Assembly: GCF_005049235.1 (NCBI RefSeq)
Contig: NZ_SUMD01000002.1
Location: forward strand, 124,001-188,000
Length of the DNA: 64,000 nt
Reading direction: 5' to 3'
Source of the DNA: Rhodococcus oryzae
Lineage (GTDB): Bacteria; Actinomycetota; Actinomycetes; Mycobacteriales; Mycobacteriaceae
A program made the position numbers and the translations under genes. Below, in pieces: positions 17,112 to 26,151 of this stretch; the stretch's first letter is position 1; the number at the start of each line of letters is the position of its first letter. The notes beneath the pieces were generated by a model. The model was not told the DNA's origin. It searched no databases and was given only the letters and a program-made list of their open reading frames with translations.

Positions 17112-17766
17112 CATCGAGTCCGAGGACCTGCCTGACGCCGCTCGCACGATCTTCGGAGACCGCCTCGAACTCGCCGCGAAGTACCATCTTTCGCTCGCCA
17201 CCGACGGCGTAGAGCGCGGCCTGATCGGCCCTCGGGAGGTCCCCCGGCTGTGGGAGCGACACCTGCTCAACTGCGCGGTGATCGGCGAGCTGATCGAGGA
17301 GGGTGAGTCGGTGGTGGACGTCGGCAGCGGCGCCGGGCTCCCCGGCATCCCCCTGGCAATTGCGCGCCCCGATCTCCGGATCACCCTCGTCGAGCCGCTC
17401 CTGCGACGATCGGTCTATCTCGCCGAGTTCGCCGAATCGGTCGGGCTGGACATCCTCGTCGTGCGCGGTCGCGCGGAGCAGCCGGGCGTGATCAAGGAGG
17501 TCGGGGGTGCCGATGTCGTGACCTCGCGCGCGGTCGCTCCCCTGGAGAAGCTTGCGCGGTGGTCGATTCCGTTGATTCACGAGGGTGGTCGGATGCTCGC
17601 CATGAAGGGTTCCAGTGCGGCCGAGGAGATTTCCCGGGATCGCGCTTCCCTAACCCGCATGGGTGCTGGCAAGCTAGAGATCGTCGAGTGCGGTGTCGAC
17701 CTTCTTCCCACTCCGACCACTGTGGTTCGGGCGGAGCGTGTCTCCCGGCGATCTCATCGCCGATGA
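17104..17766 (+). CDS. rsmG: 16S rRNA (guanine-527-N7)-methyltransferase RsmG
   Basis: 220-residue SAM-dependent methyltransferase that modifies 16S rRNA. It shows [24 protein letters not shown], the SAM motif [36 protein letters not shown], and [13 protein letters not shown], all typical of GidB/RsmG. Start choice is uncertain. GGAGG ends directly against the ATG at 17095, too close to be functional, and 9 bases before the GTG at 17104, which I prefer. Either way a parS site overlaps the start, so ParB binding could affect its expression. It leads into parA-parB as in M. tuberculosis. Confidence 0.93.
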   Translation: MEHIESEDLPDAARTIFGDRLELAAKYHLSLATDGVERGLIGPREVPRLWERHLLNCAVIGELIEEGESVVDVGSGAGLPGIPLAIARPDLRITLVEPLLRRSVYLAEFAESVGLDILVVRGRAEQPGVIKEVGGADVVTSRAVAPLEKLARWSIPLIHEGGRMLAMKGSSAAEEISRDRASLTRMGAGKLEIVECGVDLLPTPTTVVRAERVSRRSHRR

Positions 17767-17833
17767 CGGAGTCACCGCGCGCTCGTGTGCGAATGCGACG
17801 ATCCAGCAGGCAAGTCCAGTGAAGGAGCAATCT

Positions 17834-18838
17834 ATGTCGGGTGGACCCGAATCAACTGTTTCACGTGAAACAGCTCACGACGCCTCGAGTTCCACCACCG
17901 ACAACAAAGAGAATCCGTATGCGGCCCCCGCCGCCGCGTACGCAGGCATCTCCCCGCTGGATACCCCCATCGGTGCCGCAGCACAGCGGGCCAGCCAGGT
18001 TCTGCATCCGCACACGGTGACCCTCCCCCGGCCGAAGACCCGTCGGATGCTCACCATCGCGAATCAGAAGGGTGGGGTCGGCAAGACCACGTCGGCGGTG
18101 AACCTGGCGTCGGCCCTGGCCGTGCAGGGGCTGCGGGTTCTCGTCGTCGACCTCGACCCGCAGGGCAACGCCAGCACCGCGCTGGGCGTACCGCACCACT
18201 CGGGCACCCCGTCGAGCTACGAGCTGCTGATCGGTGAGGTCACCGCCGCCGAGGCCATCCAGCAGAGCCCGCACCACGAGGGACTGTTCTGCATCCCGGC
18301 GACGATCGACCTCGCGGGCGCCGAGATCGAACTGGTCTCCATGGTCGCGCGCGAGGGTCGGCTGAAGAATGCGTTGTCCGAGAAGGCGCTGGCCGCGATC
18401 GATGCCGACTTTATCCTGATCGACTGCCCGCCCTCGCTCGGGCTGCTGACGGTCAACGCCCTCGTGGCTGCGAACGAGGTCCTGATCCCCATCCAGTGCG
18501 AGTACTACGCACTCGAGGGTGTCGGTCAGTTGCTCCGCAACATCGAGCTGGTGCAGTCCCATCTGAACCCCGACCTGCACGTGTCGACAGTGCTGCTGAC
18601 GATGTACGACGGTCGCACCAAGCTGGCGGATCAGGTCGCCGAGGAGGTGCGCAGGCACTTTGGCGACAGGGTCCTGCGCGCCGTCATCCCACGCAGCGTG
18701 AAGGTGTCGGAGGCGCCCGGTTTCGGGATGACCGTCCTCGACTACGACCCGGGTTCGCGGGGCGCAATGAGCTATCTCGACGCCGGGCGGGAACTCGCAG
18801 CACGGACCGCAACGACCAACTCGCAGGAGCAGCAGTGA
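17834..18838 (+). CDS. parA: Chromosome-partitioning ATPase ParA (Soj)
   Basis: 334-residue deviant Walker ATPase that binds DNA and drives segregation of ParB-bound origins. The first 70 residues are a disordered extension that encodes the peptide TVSRET at residues 8-13 through a perfect parS site. The ATPase core follows: [13 protein letters not shown] (residues 79-90), [27 protein letters not shown]. The ATG at 17834 is preceded by GAAGGAG at 7 bases. Its TGA overlaps the parB GTG (GTGA), so the two are co-translated. Confidence 0.97.
   Translation: MSGGPESTVSRETAHDASSSTTDNKENPYAAPAAAYAGISPLDTPIGAAAQRASQVLHPHTVTLPRPKTRRMLTIANQKGGVGKTTSAVNLASALAVQGLRVLVVDLDPQGNASTALGVPHHSGTPSSYELLIGEVTAAEAIQQSPHHEGLFCIPATIDLAGAEIELVSMVAREGRLKNALSEKALAAIDADFILIDCPPSLGLLTVNALVAANEVLIPIQCEYYALEGVGQLLRNIELVQSHLNPDLHVSTVLLTMYDGRTKLADQVAEEVRRHFGDRVLRAVIPRSVKVSEAPGFGMTVLDYDPGSRGAMSYLDAGRELAARTATTNSQEQQ
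17857..17872. other. parS site 8, perfect, inside parA
   Basis: TGTTTCACGTGAAACA, exact match to consensus, encoding part of the ParA N-terminal extension. The equivalent VSRET peptide exists in M. tuberculosis ParA. Confidence 0.95.
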
Positions 18839-19965
18839 GCCAGAGAAGCAAGGGCGGACTCGGGCGGGGCCTCGCCGCGCTGATTCCCACCGGTCCTGAG
18901 GCGGGACCGCGCCTCGGAAGCGCGGCCGCCGACGTCATCATCGGCAATGCGACCGCACCGATCGCGGTGAAGCCGGCGCCGGTCATCGAGGCGCCCGAGG
19001 CTCCGGAGACCCCCGAGGCGCCGGCGAAGCAGGAGGCCCCCGCGAAGCAGGAGAAGTCGGATCCGCCGACCACTGCGACGCCGTCCACCGATGCTGCGGT
19101 CACGCCGCCGGTCAACGGCGCTGAGGTGGCGGACGGACCCGACCTCTCCCCCGTCGGTGCCGTGTACCGCGAGATCGATGCGGCCCAGATCGAGCCGAAT
19201 CCCAAGCAGCCCCGCCACGTCTTCGACGAGGAAGCCCTCGGCGAGCTCGTCCACTCGATCCGCGAGTTCGGCCTGATGCAGCCCATCGTGGTCCGCCGGG
19301 TCGCCGCCGACCGCTACCAGCTCGTCATGGGCGAACGCCGGTGGCGGGCCAGCCAGGAGGCCGGGCTCGAACGGATCCCCGCCATCGTGCGGGAGACGAA
19401 CGACGGGTCGATGCTTCGCGACGCGCTGCTGGAGAACATCCACCGGGTGCAGCTGAACCCGCTCGAAGAGGCCGCTGCCTATCAGCAGCTCCTCGAGGAG
19501 TTCAACGTCACCCACGACGAGCTGGCCACCCGGATCGGTCGCTCTCGACCGGTGGTGACGAACATGATCCGGCTCCTGAAGCTGCCGATCCCCGTGCAGC
19601 GCCGCGTCGCCGCCGGGGTGCTCTCGGCCGGCCACGCCCGGGCGTTGCTGTCCCTCGAGGCGGGTCCCGGAGCACAGGAACAGCTGGCCGCCCGGATCGT
19701 GGCGGAGGGCCTGTCGGTGCGCGCCACCGAGGAGGCCGTCACGCTCGCGAACCGGGAGGGCGAGCCGGAGCCGGCACCCGCCGCCAAGCGCAAGCCGATT
19801 CAGATGCCCGGCCTCCAGGATGTCGCGGAACGGCTCTCCTCCTCTTTCGACACCCGCGTGACGGTGAGCCTGGGCAAGCGGAAGGGCAAGATCGTCGTCG
19901 AATTCGGCTCGGTGGAGGATCTCCAGCGGATCGTCGAGATGATGGAGTCCCAGTCGCCCGGATAG
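18835..19965 (+). CDS. parB: Chromosome-partitioning protein ParB (Spo0J), CTPase
   Basis: 376-residue parS-binding CTP-dependent clamp. The N-terminal [14 protein letters not shown] box is the ParA-stimulating motif. An Ala/Pro/Glu linker follows, then the CTP-binding domain with [12 protein letters not shown] and [13 protein letters not shown], and the HTH region with [20 protein letters not shown]. The C-terminal dimerisation domain ends [15 protein letters not shown] start at 18835 with AGGAG upstream, overlapping parA by four bases. Its binding sites cluster immediately upstream of the operon. Confidence 0.97.
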   Translation: MSQRSKGGLGRGLAALIPTGPEAGPRLGSAAADVIIGNATAPIAVKPAPVIEAPEAPETPEAPAKQEAPAKQEKSDPPTTATPSTDAAVTPPVNGAEVADGPDLSPVGAVYREIDAAQIEPNPKQPRHVFDEEALGELVHSIREFGLMQPIVVRRVAADRYQLVMGERRWRASQEAGLERIPAIVRETNDGSMLRDALLENIHRVQLNPLEEAAAYQQLLEEFNVTHDELATRIGRSRPVVTNMIRLLKLPIPVQRRVAAGVLSAGHARALLSLEAGPGAQEQLAARIVAEGLSVRATEEAVTLANREGEPEPAPAAKRKPIQMPGLQDVAERLSSSFDTRVTVSLGKRKGKIVVEFGSVEDLQRIVEMMESQSPG

Positions 19966-19982
19966 GTCGGATTCTCCGGGTA

Positions 19983-20041
19983 CAGACACCCGCGGGCGAT
20001 ACGTCACTGTGACAGTACGGCCGCCGTGCCGCGGGTGTCTG
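19983..20041. repeat. Large nested inverted repeat after parB
   Basis: CAGACACCCGCGG (19983-19995) and CCGCGGGTGTCTG (20029-20041) are perfect 13-bp arms. Inside the 33-base loop lies a second palindrome, GTCAC-T-GTGAC (20003-20013). It may be the parAB terminator or a binding site in front of the GNAT gene. Confidence 0.65.
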
Positions 20042-20199
20042 ACTCCGGGACCACCGAAATCCCTTGTGTGCAAGTAGCTTTGGGATCTCGTCCAGTGAAG
20101 GACGCCGTCCGGACGCGGATCGCCTATCCTGGATGACAGAGAACGTGTCACGCGGGGGCTCACAGCCTCCGCAGTAGGTGTTTTGGAGGCGGAGTCAGG

Positions 20200-20877
20200 G
20201 TGTCGATGCGCATCAGCCCGCTCACCCTCGACGGTTTCGATCTACTCCCCCGTCATTCCCGGCGGTGTGTCTTCTGGGAGATGGACCCGGCCGCCGTTCG
20301 CAGCTCCCGAGACTTCTCCGATCCCGAGTTCGAGAAGGAAGCCTGGCTGTCGATGGTCATGCTGGAGTGGGGATCCTGCGGTCAGGTCGCCACCCTCGAC
20401 GGCACCCCCGCCGGCTGCGCGCTCTACTCGCCGCCCGGTGTGGTGCCGCGCGCCAAGCTCTTCCCCACCTCCCCCGTCAGCCCGGACGCGGTCCTGCTGA
20501 CGACGATGCGGCTCGAACCGGCCGCGGAGCTGGACGGGGTGGGTCCGAGTCTCATCCAGGCCGTGGTGGGCGATCTGGTTCGTCGTGGCGTGCGTGCTCT
20601 CGAGGCATTCGGGATCCGCGATCTGCAGGACGATCCGGTGGCCGGACGGCGCGGCCAGGAATGCACCCCTGCCGATTGCATGATCGATGCCGAGTTCCTC
20701 ACCGACATGGGATTCGAAGTGGTTGCCGCGCATCATCGCTACCCGCGGATGCGGCTGGAACTCACCCGTGATCATGGGTGGAAGGCTGACGTGGAGTCGG
20801 CATTGGAGCGGCTGCTCGCGGTGGCGTCGCTGACCATGACCGACATCGAACAGAAGTCGACCGTCGGGGTTCTCTGA
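20200..20877 (+). CDS. GNAT-fold protein, Rv3916c-like
   Basis: 225 residues, orthologous by position to M. tuberculosis Rv3916c between parB and cwlM. Sequence such as GQVATLDGTPAGCALYSPPGVVP and SLIQAVVGDLVRRGVRALEAFGI has the layout of a GNAT acetyltransferase, but the acceptor substrate is unknown. It starts at GTG 20200 (or ATG 20206) after GGAGGCGGAG. It is convergent with cwlM. Confidence 0.75.
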   Translation: MSMRISPLTLDGFDLLPRHSRRCVFWEMDPAAVRSSRDFSDPEFEKEAWLSMVMLEWGSCGQVATLDGTPAGCALYSPPGVVPRAKLFPTSPVSPDAVLLTTMRLEPAAELDGVGPSLIQAVVGDLVRRGVRALEAFGIRDLQDDPVAGRRGQECTPADCMIDAEFLTDMGFEVVAAHHRYPRMRLELTRDHGWKADVESALERLLAVASLTMTDIEQKSTVGVL

Positions 20878-20909
20878 CCGCGTCGCTCACGTACGGCGAC
20901 GGCGACTCC

Positions 20910-22109
20910 CTAGGCCTGGTCGGCCTTCGAGAGCTCCTCGGCCAGCAGTTCGGCGAAGGTGAATGTGCCGGTGGGCTGATCGTCCTGCCCGAGTAGGTAG
21001 AGGCGCTTCACCGCGATCAGGATGGACTCCGCGATGATGTCGCGGTTGCGCGGATTGGCGAGCACGCTGACATCGGATTCGTTTGTGAGATAACCGATGT
21101 CGACCTGCACGGTCGGCATGTTGGTCAGCCGCAACAGATCCCAGGTGCGGCCGTGGGTCCGGCAGTCCTGCAGCGAGGTCCGGGCCACGATCTCGCGCTG
21201 GATGAAGCTGGAGAGAACCTGTCCGATCCTCGAGGTGGCACCGTGCGAATTCCCGAAGTGGAAGCTGGCCACGCCATTTGCGTGCGGGCTGGTGCTGGCC
21301 GAGCACCGCAGCGAGATCATCAGGTCCGCCTCGAACGTGTTGGACGTTTCGGCGCGCTGTGCGGGCGACGGGTTCTGGTCGTGTGGGCGGGACAGGAATG
21401 TCTCCATGCCGGTCGCCGCCATCCGGCCCTCGAGCCGGCTGGCCAGGTCCCAGAGGATGTCGGACTCGGTGATCGGACCGAACGCCGAGTCGAGCACGAT
21501 GCCGGTCTCGCCGCCACCGAGGTCGGGGTCGATCACAATCCGCTTGCCGCTGAGCTGCGGGCCGGAGCGGCGGACCAGCTCCTCCTCGGTGATGGCGTGC
21601 GGCGAGCCGCCCGTGACCCGGGTGCCGAGCAGATCGAGCGACCGCAGCGTCTGCGGGCCGCAGATGCCGTCGGAGGCGATGCCGATCTCACGCTGGAACG
21701 ACGACAGACCCTCGTGGGTCTGCGGGCCGAAGTAGCCGTCGACGCGGCCCGGGTAGAAGCCGAGGTCCTGCAGCTTGGTCTGCAGCGCCGCCACGTCGTC
21801 GCCGTACAGCGGCGCGGACAGCTGGTAGATCAGCGTGCGAGCGCCGAGCCGGTACGAGGCCTCCTTGAGCGACCGGTAGGTCGCGGTGCCGACCACTCCG
21901 TCGACCAGCAGGCCTCGCTGCTGCTGGAAGGCCCGCACGGCGCTGTCGAGGTGGTGGTCGAACACCGCGTCGGGCGCGATCCACTGCGAACCGTTGATCG
22001 CCTCACGGGAGGTGATGGACACCCCGTTGTGCAGGAAGCCGAGCGTGGAAAGGGTGCCTCGAACCTCAGCAACGGCGGGACCGTGGTCGCCGTGACGGAG
22101 TCGATGCAT
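20910..22109 (-). CDS. cwlM: CwlM, amidase-fold regulator of peptidoglycan synthesis
   Basis: 399 residues. Two N-terminal peptidoglycan-binding repeats (FQQQRGLLVDGVVGTATYRSL and DLGFYPGRVDGYFGPQTHEGL) are followed by an Amidase_3 domain. In M. tuberculosis CwlM is not a working amidase; when phosphorylated by PknB it activates MurA. Here the usual GH zinc ligand in the IDPGHGG motif is replaced (VIDPDLGGG), consistent with loss of catalysis. The C-terminal PTGTFTFAELL segment that contains the regulatory Thr in M. tuberculosis is conserved. ATG at 22109 with GGGAAG upstream. Confidence 0.92.
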   Translation of the reverse strand: MHRLRHGDHGPAVAEVRGTLSTLGFLHNGVSITSREAINGSQWIAPDAVFDHHLDSAVRAFQQQRGLLVDGVVGTATYRSLKEASYRLGARTLIYQLSAPLYGDDVAALQTKLQDLGFYPGRVDGYFGPQTHEGLSSFQREIGIASDGICGPQTLRSLDLLGTRVTGGSPHAITEEELVRRSGPQLSGKRIVIDPDLGGGETGIVLDSAFGPITESDILWDLASRLEGRMAATGMETFLSRPHDQNPSPAQRAETSNTFEADLMISLRCSASTSPHANGVASFHFGNSHGATSRIGQVLSSFIQREIVARTSLQDCRTHGRTWDLLRLTNMPTVQVDIGYLTNESDVSVLANPRNRDIIAESILIAVKRLYLLGQDDQPTGTFTFAELLAEELSKADQA

Positions 22110-22186
22110 TCTTCCCGGCCCTTTCGTCAGTTCCTGACGGCGCACCAAGGCGCCGCGCGTCGCACGTGTCGATCGATTGTCGCAGA

Positions 22187-22217
22187 AGCCCCCGAGAAAC
22201 AGTCAATCTCGGGGGCT
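22187..22217 (-). terminator. Terminator after trxA
   Basis: AGCCCCCGAGA (22187-22197) pairs perfectly with TCTCGGGGGCT (22207-22217), 11-bp stem, 9-base loop, located 10 bases past the trxA stop. Confidence 0.8.
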
Positions 22218-22227
22218 GCGATGTGAC

Positions 22228-22551
22228 CTACAGGACGTCGGACAGGTCCTTGAGCAGGGCGGCCTTGCCCTTGGCTCCGACGATCTGCTTCACCGGCTTG
22301 CCGCCCTGGAACAGGATCATCGTGGGGATCGACATGACCTGGAAGTCGCGCGCGGCGGCCGGGTTCGCGTCGATGTCGAGCTTGGCGACGGTGAGCTTGT
22401 CACCGTGCTCGCCCGCGATCTCTTCGAGGACGGGGGCGACCATCTTGCAGGGGCCGCACCAGGTCGCCCAGAAGTCGACGAGGACCGGCTTCTCGGAATC
22501 GAGGACGTCCTGCTTGAAGGAGTCGTCGGTGATGGTGATCGTGTTGGACAT
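22228..22551 (-). CDS. trxA: Thioredoxin
   Basis: 107-residue cytoplasmic disulfide reductase with the WCGPC active site (VDFWATWCGPCKMVAPVLEE) and the conserved cis-Pro in MSIPTMILFQGG. It corresponds to TrxC of M. tuberculosis. AGGAG lies 7 bases before the ATG. It is reduced by the trxB product encoded just upstream, 66 bases away. Confidence 0.96.
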   Translation of the reverse strand: MSNTITITDDSFKQDVLDSEKPVLVDFWATWCGPCKMVAPVLEEIAGEHGDKLTVAKLDIDANPAAARDFQVMSIPTMILFQGGKPVKQIVGAKGKAALLKDLSDVL

Positions 22552-22617
22552 GGTGGTCTCCTCGGGTGGCTGGTCGGGGTACGCGGGCGAATCAGGCCTC
22601 GCGGGCTACTCGGGACA

Positions 22618-23607
22618 TCACGCCTCGACGGCGACGGGCACGCCGGCTGCCTCGAGGGTGTTCGCGGTGATGTCGCCGCGCTCGGCGAGCCAGCGCTCGG
22701 CGTCGATCGCCGCGGAGGCGCCGGTGCCCGCCGCGGTGATGGCCTGGCGGTAGGTGTGGTCGACCAGGTCGCCCGCCGCGAAGACACCCTCGAGCGAGGT
22801 GGCGGTGGTCGGCGACTGCACGCGGACGTAGCCCTCGTCGTCGATGTCGACCTGGCCCTTGACCAGCTCGCTGCGCGGGTCGTGGCCGATCGCGACGAAC
22901 AGGCCGGTCACGGGCAGCGTCGACTGTTCGCCGGTGACGGTGTCGCGCACGACCAGGCCGGTGACGCTGTTCTCGCCGACGACCTCGATCGGTTCGGCGT
23001 TGGTGACGAAGCGGATCTTGTCGTTTGCCTTGGCGCGCTCGAGCATGATGCGGGAGGCGCGGAACTCCTCGCGGCGGTGCACCAGGGTGACCGAGCGGGC
23101 GAACCGGGTCAGGAAGGTGGCCTCCTCCATCGCGGAGTCGCCGCCGCCGACCACGGCGATGTCCTGGTCCTTGAAGAAGAAGCCGTCGCAGGTGGCGCAG
23201 GCGCTGACGCCGCGGCCGAGCAGCCGCTCCTCCCCCTCGATGCCGAGGTAGCGGGCCGCGGCGCCCATCGCGAGCACGACCGCGTGCGCGTAGTAGGTCT
23301 CGCCGTTGGCGACGACCTTCTTGACCTCGCCGGAGAGATCGATCTCGTCGACGTCCTCGGTGCGGATGTCCGCGCCGAAGCGCTTGGCCTGCTCACGCAT
23401 CTCGTCCATCAGGTCCGGGCCCATGATGCCCTCGCGGAATCCCGGGAAGTTCTCCACCTCGGTGGTGGTCATCAGGGCGCCACCGAACTGGGTGCCCTCG
23501 AAGAGAAGGGGTTCGAGCTCCGCTCGAGCGGCGTAGACGCCTGCCGTGTATCCGGCGGGTCCGGAGCCGACGATGATGAGGTCGCGGACCGAGGTCGGAG
23601 TAGTCAT
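22618..23607 (-). CDS. trxB: Thioredoxin reductase
   Basis: 329-residue FAD/NADPH enzyme. It has [18 protein letters not shown] (FAD), the redox-active CATCDG pair, [14 protein letters not shown] (NADPH), and [19 protein letters not shown] with GGAAGG upstream. It forms an operon with trxA. Confidence 0.96.
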   Translation of the reverse strand: MTTPTSVRDLIIVGSGPAGYTAGVYAARAELEPLLFEGTQFGGALMTTTEVENFPGFREGIMGPDLMDEMREQAKRFGADIRTEDVDEIDLSGEVKKVVANGETYYAHAVVLAMGAAARYLGIEGEERLLGRGVSACATCDGFFFKDQDIAVVGGGDSAMEEATFLTRFARSVTLVHRREEFRASRIMLERAKANDKIRFVTNAEPIEVVGENSVTGLVVRDTVTGEQSTLPVTGLFVAIGHDPRSELVKGQVDIDDEGYVRVQSPTTATSLEGVFAAGDLVDHTYRQAITAAGTGASAAIDAERWLAERGDITANTLEAAGVPVAVEA

Positions 23608-23651
23608 GCGGGCCTTCCGAGGTAGTGGACGTTATGTGCGTCAACAACAGC

Positions 23652-24272
23652 CTAAGGGGTGTTGTTCCCGCTGTTCGTGGGTATGCCGCGGGCGGCGGCA
23701 CGCTCGACGTACGGCGCGATCAGTTCCTCCGTGCGCTCGCGGACGGCCGCCACGTCGGCGCCCTTCTCCAGCTGACGGGTCGCGGCGTGCACCACCGCGT
23801 TGATCAGGTCTGCCATGGCGGCCGGGTCCTGCGCACCGAGTTCGGCGAGGGCTTCGGCCAGCGGGGCGATCAGCTGCCGGTGCATCGCGGCGCTGGACTC
23901 CGCGATCACATCGCGGGGCGCGATCGAGGCGATGGCGGCGGCGATGGCGTGTTCGCCGTCCGCGACCAGATCGAGGTTCGCGCGTACATAGGCGAGCACC
24001 CGCCGGTCCGGGGCACCCGCCTCGGCCATCGCGGCCTCCACCCGCTCCGACCAGCGCGGGAAGGCGTCCTCGATCAGGGCGGTGAGCAGGTGCTGACGGG
24101 ACCGGAAGTACTGGTACATGCTCGAGCGGGCCAGCCCGGCCCTGGCCGCGACCTCGGCAAATCCGGGGATCTCGGTGGCCCCCTCGGCGAGCACCGCCCG
24201 GGCGGCGTCGAGTAGCGCGCGCTCCTGTGCCTCGCGGTGTTCGGCGACGGTGGGCGCGGTGATCCGGGGCAC
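23652..24272 (-). CDS. TetR-family transcriptional regulator
   Basis: 206 residues with an N-terminal HTH (EIPGFAEVAARAGLARSSMYQYFRSRQHLL) and a ligand-binding C-terminal half. The GTG at 24272 was chosen because GAAGGGA precedes it; a longer frame has no ribosome site. It lies just upstream of trxB on the same strand with a 44-base gap, so read-through is possible, but there is no known link to thioredoxin. No counterpart occurs here in M. tuberculosis. Confidence 0.82.
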   Translation of the reverse strand: MPRITAPTVAEHREAQERALLDAARAVLAEGATEIPGFAEVAARAGLARSSMYQYFRSRQHLLTALIEDAFPRWSERVEAAMAEAGAPDRRVLAYVRANLDLVADGEHAIAAAIASIAPRDVIAESSAAMHRQLIAPLAEALAELGAQDPAAMADLINAVVHAATRQLEKGADVAAVRERTEELIAPYVERAAARGIPTNSGNNTP

Positions 24273-24525
24273 CGGTTCTCCCTTCGCCCTGTGCGTCCGC
24301 TGCTGCGGGCCGTACATCAGCCGGTCACGATCTACGCGGGACATCGTAATCGTGCCGCTCCGGAGGCCTGCGTCGACCGGCGACCCGGCCTCTCGCCGTC
24401 GCCTCCGTGCCCGCGACCGTCCGCCGTCGTCGCATCGATTTCCACCCTGTGATCTCTGTACAGGAGGCCCGGTTCGGGGGCATCCTGATCGTGAAGCCCG
24501 CTCGTAGGGTCACCGGAGGTCCGTC

Positions 24526-24843
24526 ATTCCTTTCCAGACCGCAGCTCGTGCAGTGCTCGTCTCCATCGCCGCGATCGTTATCACCGTCGCAGGCAGCGGC
24601 GGGGCGGGGGCGACTGTGTCCGGCACCGACCAGACCCCGTCGTCGCCCGCCCCCACCCCCACCGAGCAGGAGCCGGGGACCGCCACTCGGTACGTGAGCA
24701 AACCCCCGGACAACCCCGGCGACCAGGCCTACTGCAACCTGCAGGCCGACCGGGCGAACGCCATGGCTGACAGCGATCCGACGAGTGCGAAGTGGATCGT
24801 CGAGTCAGCCAACTCCAACGGTTGCAAGATCGTCGAGGCCTGA
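24526..24843 (+). CDS. Small exported protein of unknown function, start uncertain
   Basis: Hydrophobic signal-type segment LVSIAAIVITVAGSGGAGA is followed by a Ser/Pro/Thr-rich linker and a compact C-terminal part with two cysteines (AYCNLQADRANAMADSD and SNGCKIVEA), which could form a disulfide. A GTG at 24553 would give 96 residues but no positive n-region and no ribosome site. An in-frame ATT at 24526 lies behind GGAGGT and adds IPFQTAARA, which supplies an Arg before the hydrophobic core. I give that start as the more likely but unproven one. Family not recognised. Confidence 0.55.
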   Translation: MPFQTAARAVLVSIAAIVITVAGSGGAGATVSGTDQTPSSPAPTPTEQEPGTATRYVSKPPDNPGDQAYCNLQADRANAMADSDPTSAKWIVESANSNGCKIVEA

Positions 24844-24851
24844 CGGCCCGC

Positions 24852-26057
24852 TCAACCGATCAGCTGTTGCGCCTCGCGCACCACGCAGCGGGTGCCCGTG
24901 TAGATGGTCGGCATGCACTTGTTGCAGTGGATGCAATGGCCCTCGGTCGCCGTCTCGTCACGAAACCTGTTGATCAGATCGGGTTCTCGTAGCAGCGCCC
25001 GTGCCATCGCGACGAACTCGAACCCCTCGTCGAGAGCGCCGACGATGGTGTCCATCCGATTGATGCCCCCGAGCAGGATCAACGGCATCGACAGGATCTC
25101 TCGGAATTGGCGGGCGAACGGGAGGAAGAAGGCCTCCTCGAAAGGGTAGGTCGGGAACAGGTGCGGCCCGTACACTTTGAGTCCGAGACCGACCAGCTTC
25201 GGTTGCGACGCAACGAATTCCGCCATCGGAACCTCACCGCGGAAGAAATACATGCCGTTGAGGAGGGAGCTTCCGCCGGTCAGCTGCAACGCGTCGAGGT
25301 GCCCGTCGGATTCGAGCAGCTTCGCGATCTGCATGCTCTGGTCGAGCCACAGTCCCTTCGGTACCCCATCCGACATGTTGAACTTCGCGGTCACCGCGAC
25401 CTTGTCCCCCGCGGCGGCCCGGACCCGTTCGATCACCTCGCGCGGGAACCTGGCCCGGTTCGCGACGCTGCCGCCGTAGCCGTCCTTGCGCTTGTTCAGG
25501 TTGGGGCTCATGAAGGAGCTCAGCAGGTAGTTGTGGCCGAGGTGCACCTCGATGGCGTCGAACCCGGCCTCGACCGCAACCTTCGCCGAGCGCTCGAAGT
25601 CCGCGGTCACCGCCGCCAGCTGGTCCGGCGTCGCGCCGCGCACCAGACCCATTGCGGGAGCGCTGATCCGGGTGGAGGGAGCCAGGGTCGGTTGCTTGTT
25701 CGACAGCGTGTTGGCGACCAGGCCGGCGTGGCCGATCTGGGCGGCGGCCAACGCGCCCTCGGCGTGTACGGCGTCGGTGAGCCGGGTCAGGCCCGGCAGG
25801 CTCGACTCGTCGAGGACCAGAGTGTTGCGATGGACTCGGCCGCCCTCAGACACCGCGCAGTACGCCACCGTGGTGAGCGCCGCTCCCCCTGCGGCCACCG
25901 CTCGGTGGAACTCGATGAGCTCGTCGGAGACGGCCCCGCGTGGCATCACACCCTCGAAGGTGGCGGCCTTGATGATCCGGTTGCGCAGGGTGAGCGGGCC
26001 GAGCCGGGCGGGCTCGAAGACGCGCGTCGCGCTTGGCGTCTCGTTCGGGGAGGTCAT
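24852..26057 (-). CDS. NADH:flavin oxidoreductase, Old Yellow Enzyme family
   Basis: 401-residue FMN-binding TIM barrel (FEPARLGPLTLRNRIIKAA, IEVHLGHNYLLSSFMSPNLN, ILLGGINRMDTI, VAMARALLREPDL). The C-terminus has HCIHCNKCMPTIYTGTRC, a Cys cluster like the 4Fe-4S site of the larger 2,4-dienoyl-CoA reductase branch. The FAD/NAD domain of those enzymes is absent. It probably reduces an activated C=C bond; the substrate is unknown. ATG with AAGGA 7 bases upstream. Divergent from a TetR gene that likely controls it. Confidence 0.85.
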   Translation of the reverse strand: MTSPNETPSATRVFEPARLGPLTLRNRIIKAATFEGVMPRGAVSDELIEFHRAVAAGGAALTTVAYCAVSEGGRVHRNTLVLDESSLPGLTRLTDAVHAEGALAAAQIGHAGLVANTLSNKQPTLAPSTRISAPAMGLVRGATPDQLAAVTADFERSAKVAVEAGFDAIEVHLGHNYLLSSFMSPNLNKRKDGYGGSVANRARFPREVIERVRAAAGDKVAVTAKFNMSDGVPKGLWLDQSMQIAKLLESDGHLDALQLTGGSSLLNGMYFFRGEVPMAEFVASQPKLVGLGLKVYGPHLFPTYPFEEAFFLPFARQFREILSMPLILLGGINRMDTIVGALDEGFEFVAMARALLREPDLINRFRDETATEGHCIHCNKCMPTIYTGTRCVVREAQQLIG

Positions 26058-26078
26058 GTCGGATCCTTGCGTCGCAGA

Positions 26079-26103
26079 ATTACGATGCCACCGGCCTCGT
26101 AAT
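26079..26103. promoter_or_regulatory. Inverted repeat between OYE gene and TetR gene
   Basis: ATTACGA (26079-26085), 11 bases, TCGTAAT (26097-26103): perfect arms centred in the divergent promoter region, probably the operator of the adjacent TetR protein. Confidence 0.6.
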
Positions 26104-26151
26104 AGGACACGGTATAGCCCCGAGGCCGGACATGGAAGAGAATTCGGGGCA

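Noticed and set aside
24966-24973. AACCTGTT, a KstR-like core
   Set aside because: Inside the OYE gene and the outer T and A positions do not fit.
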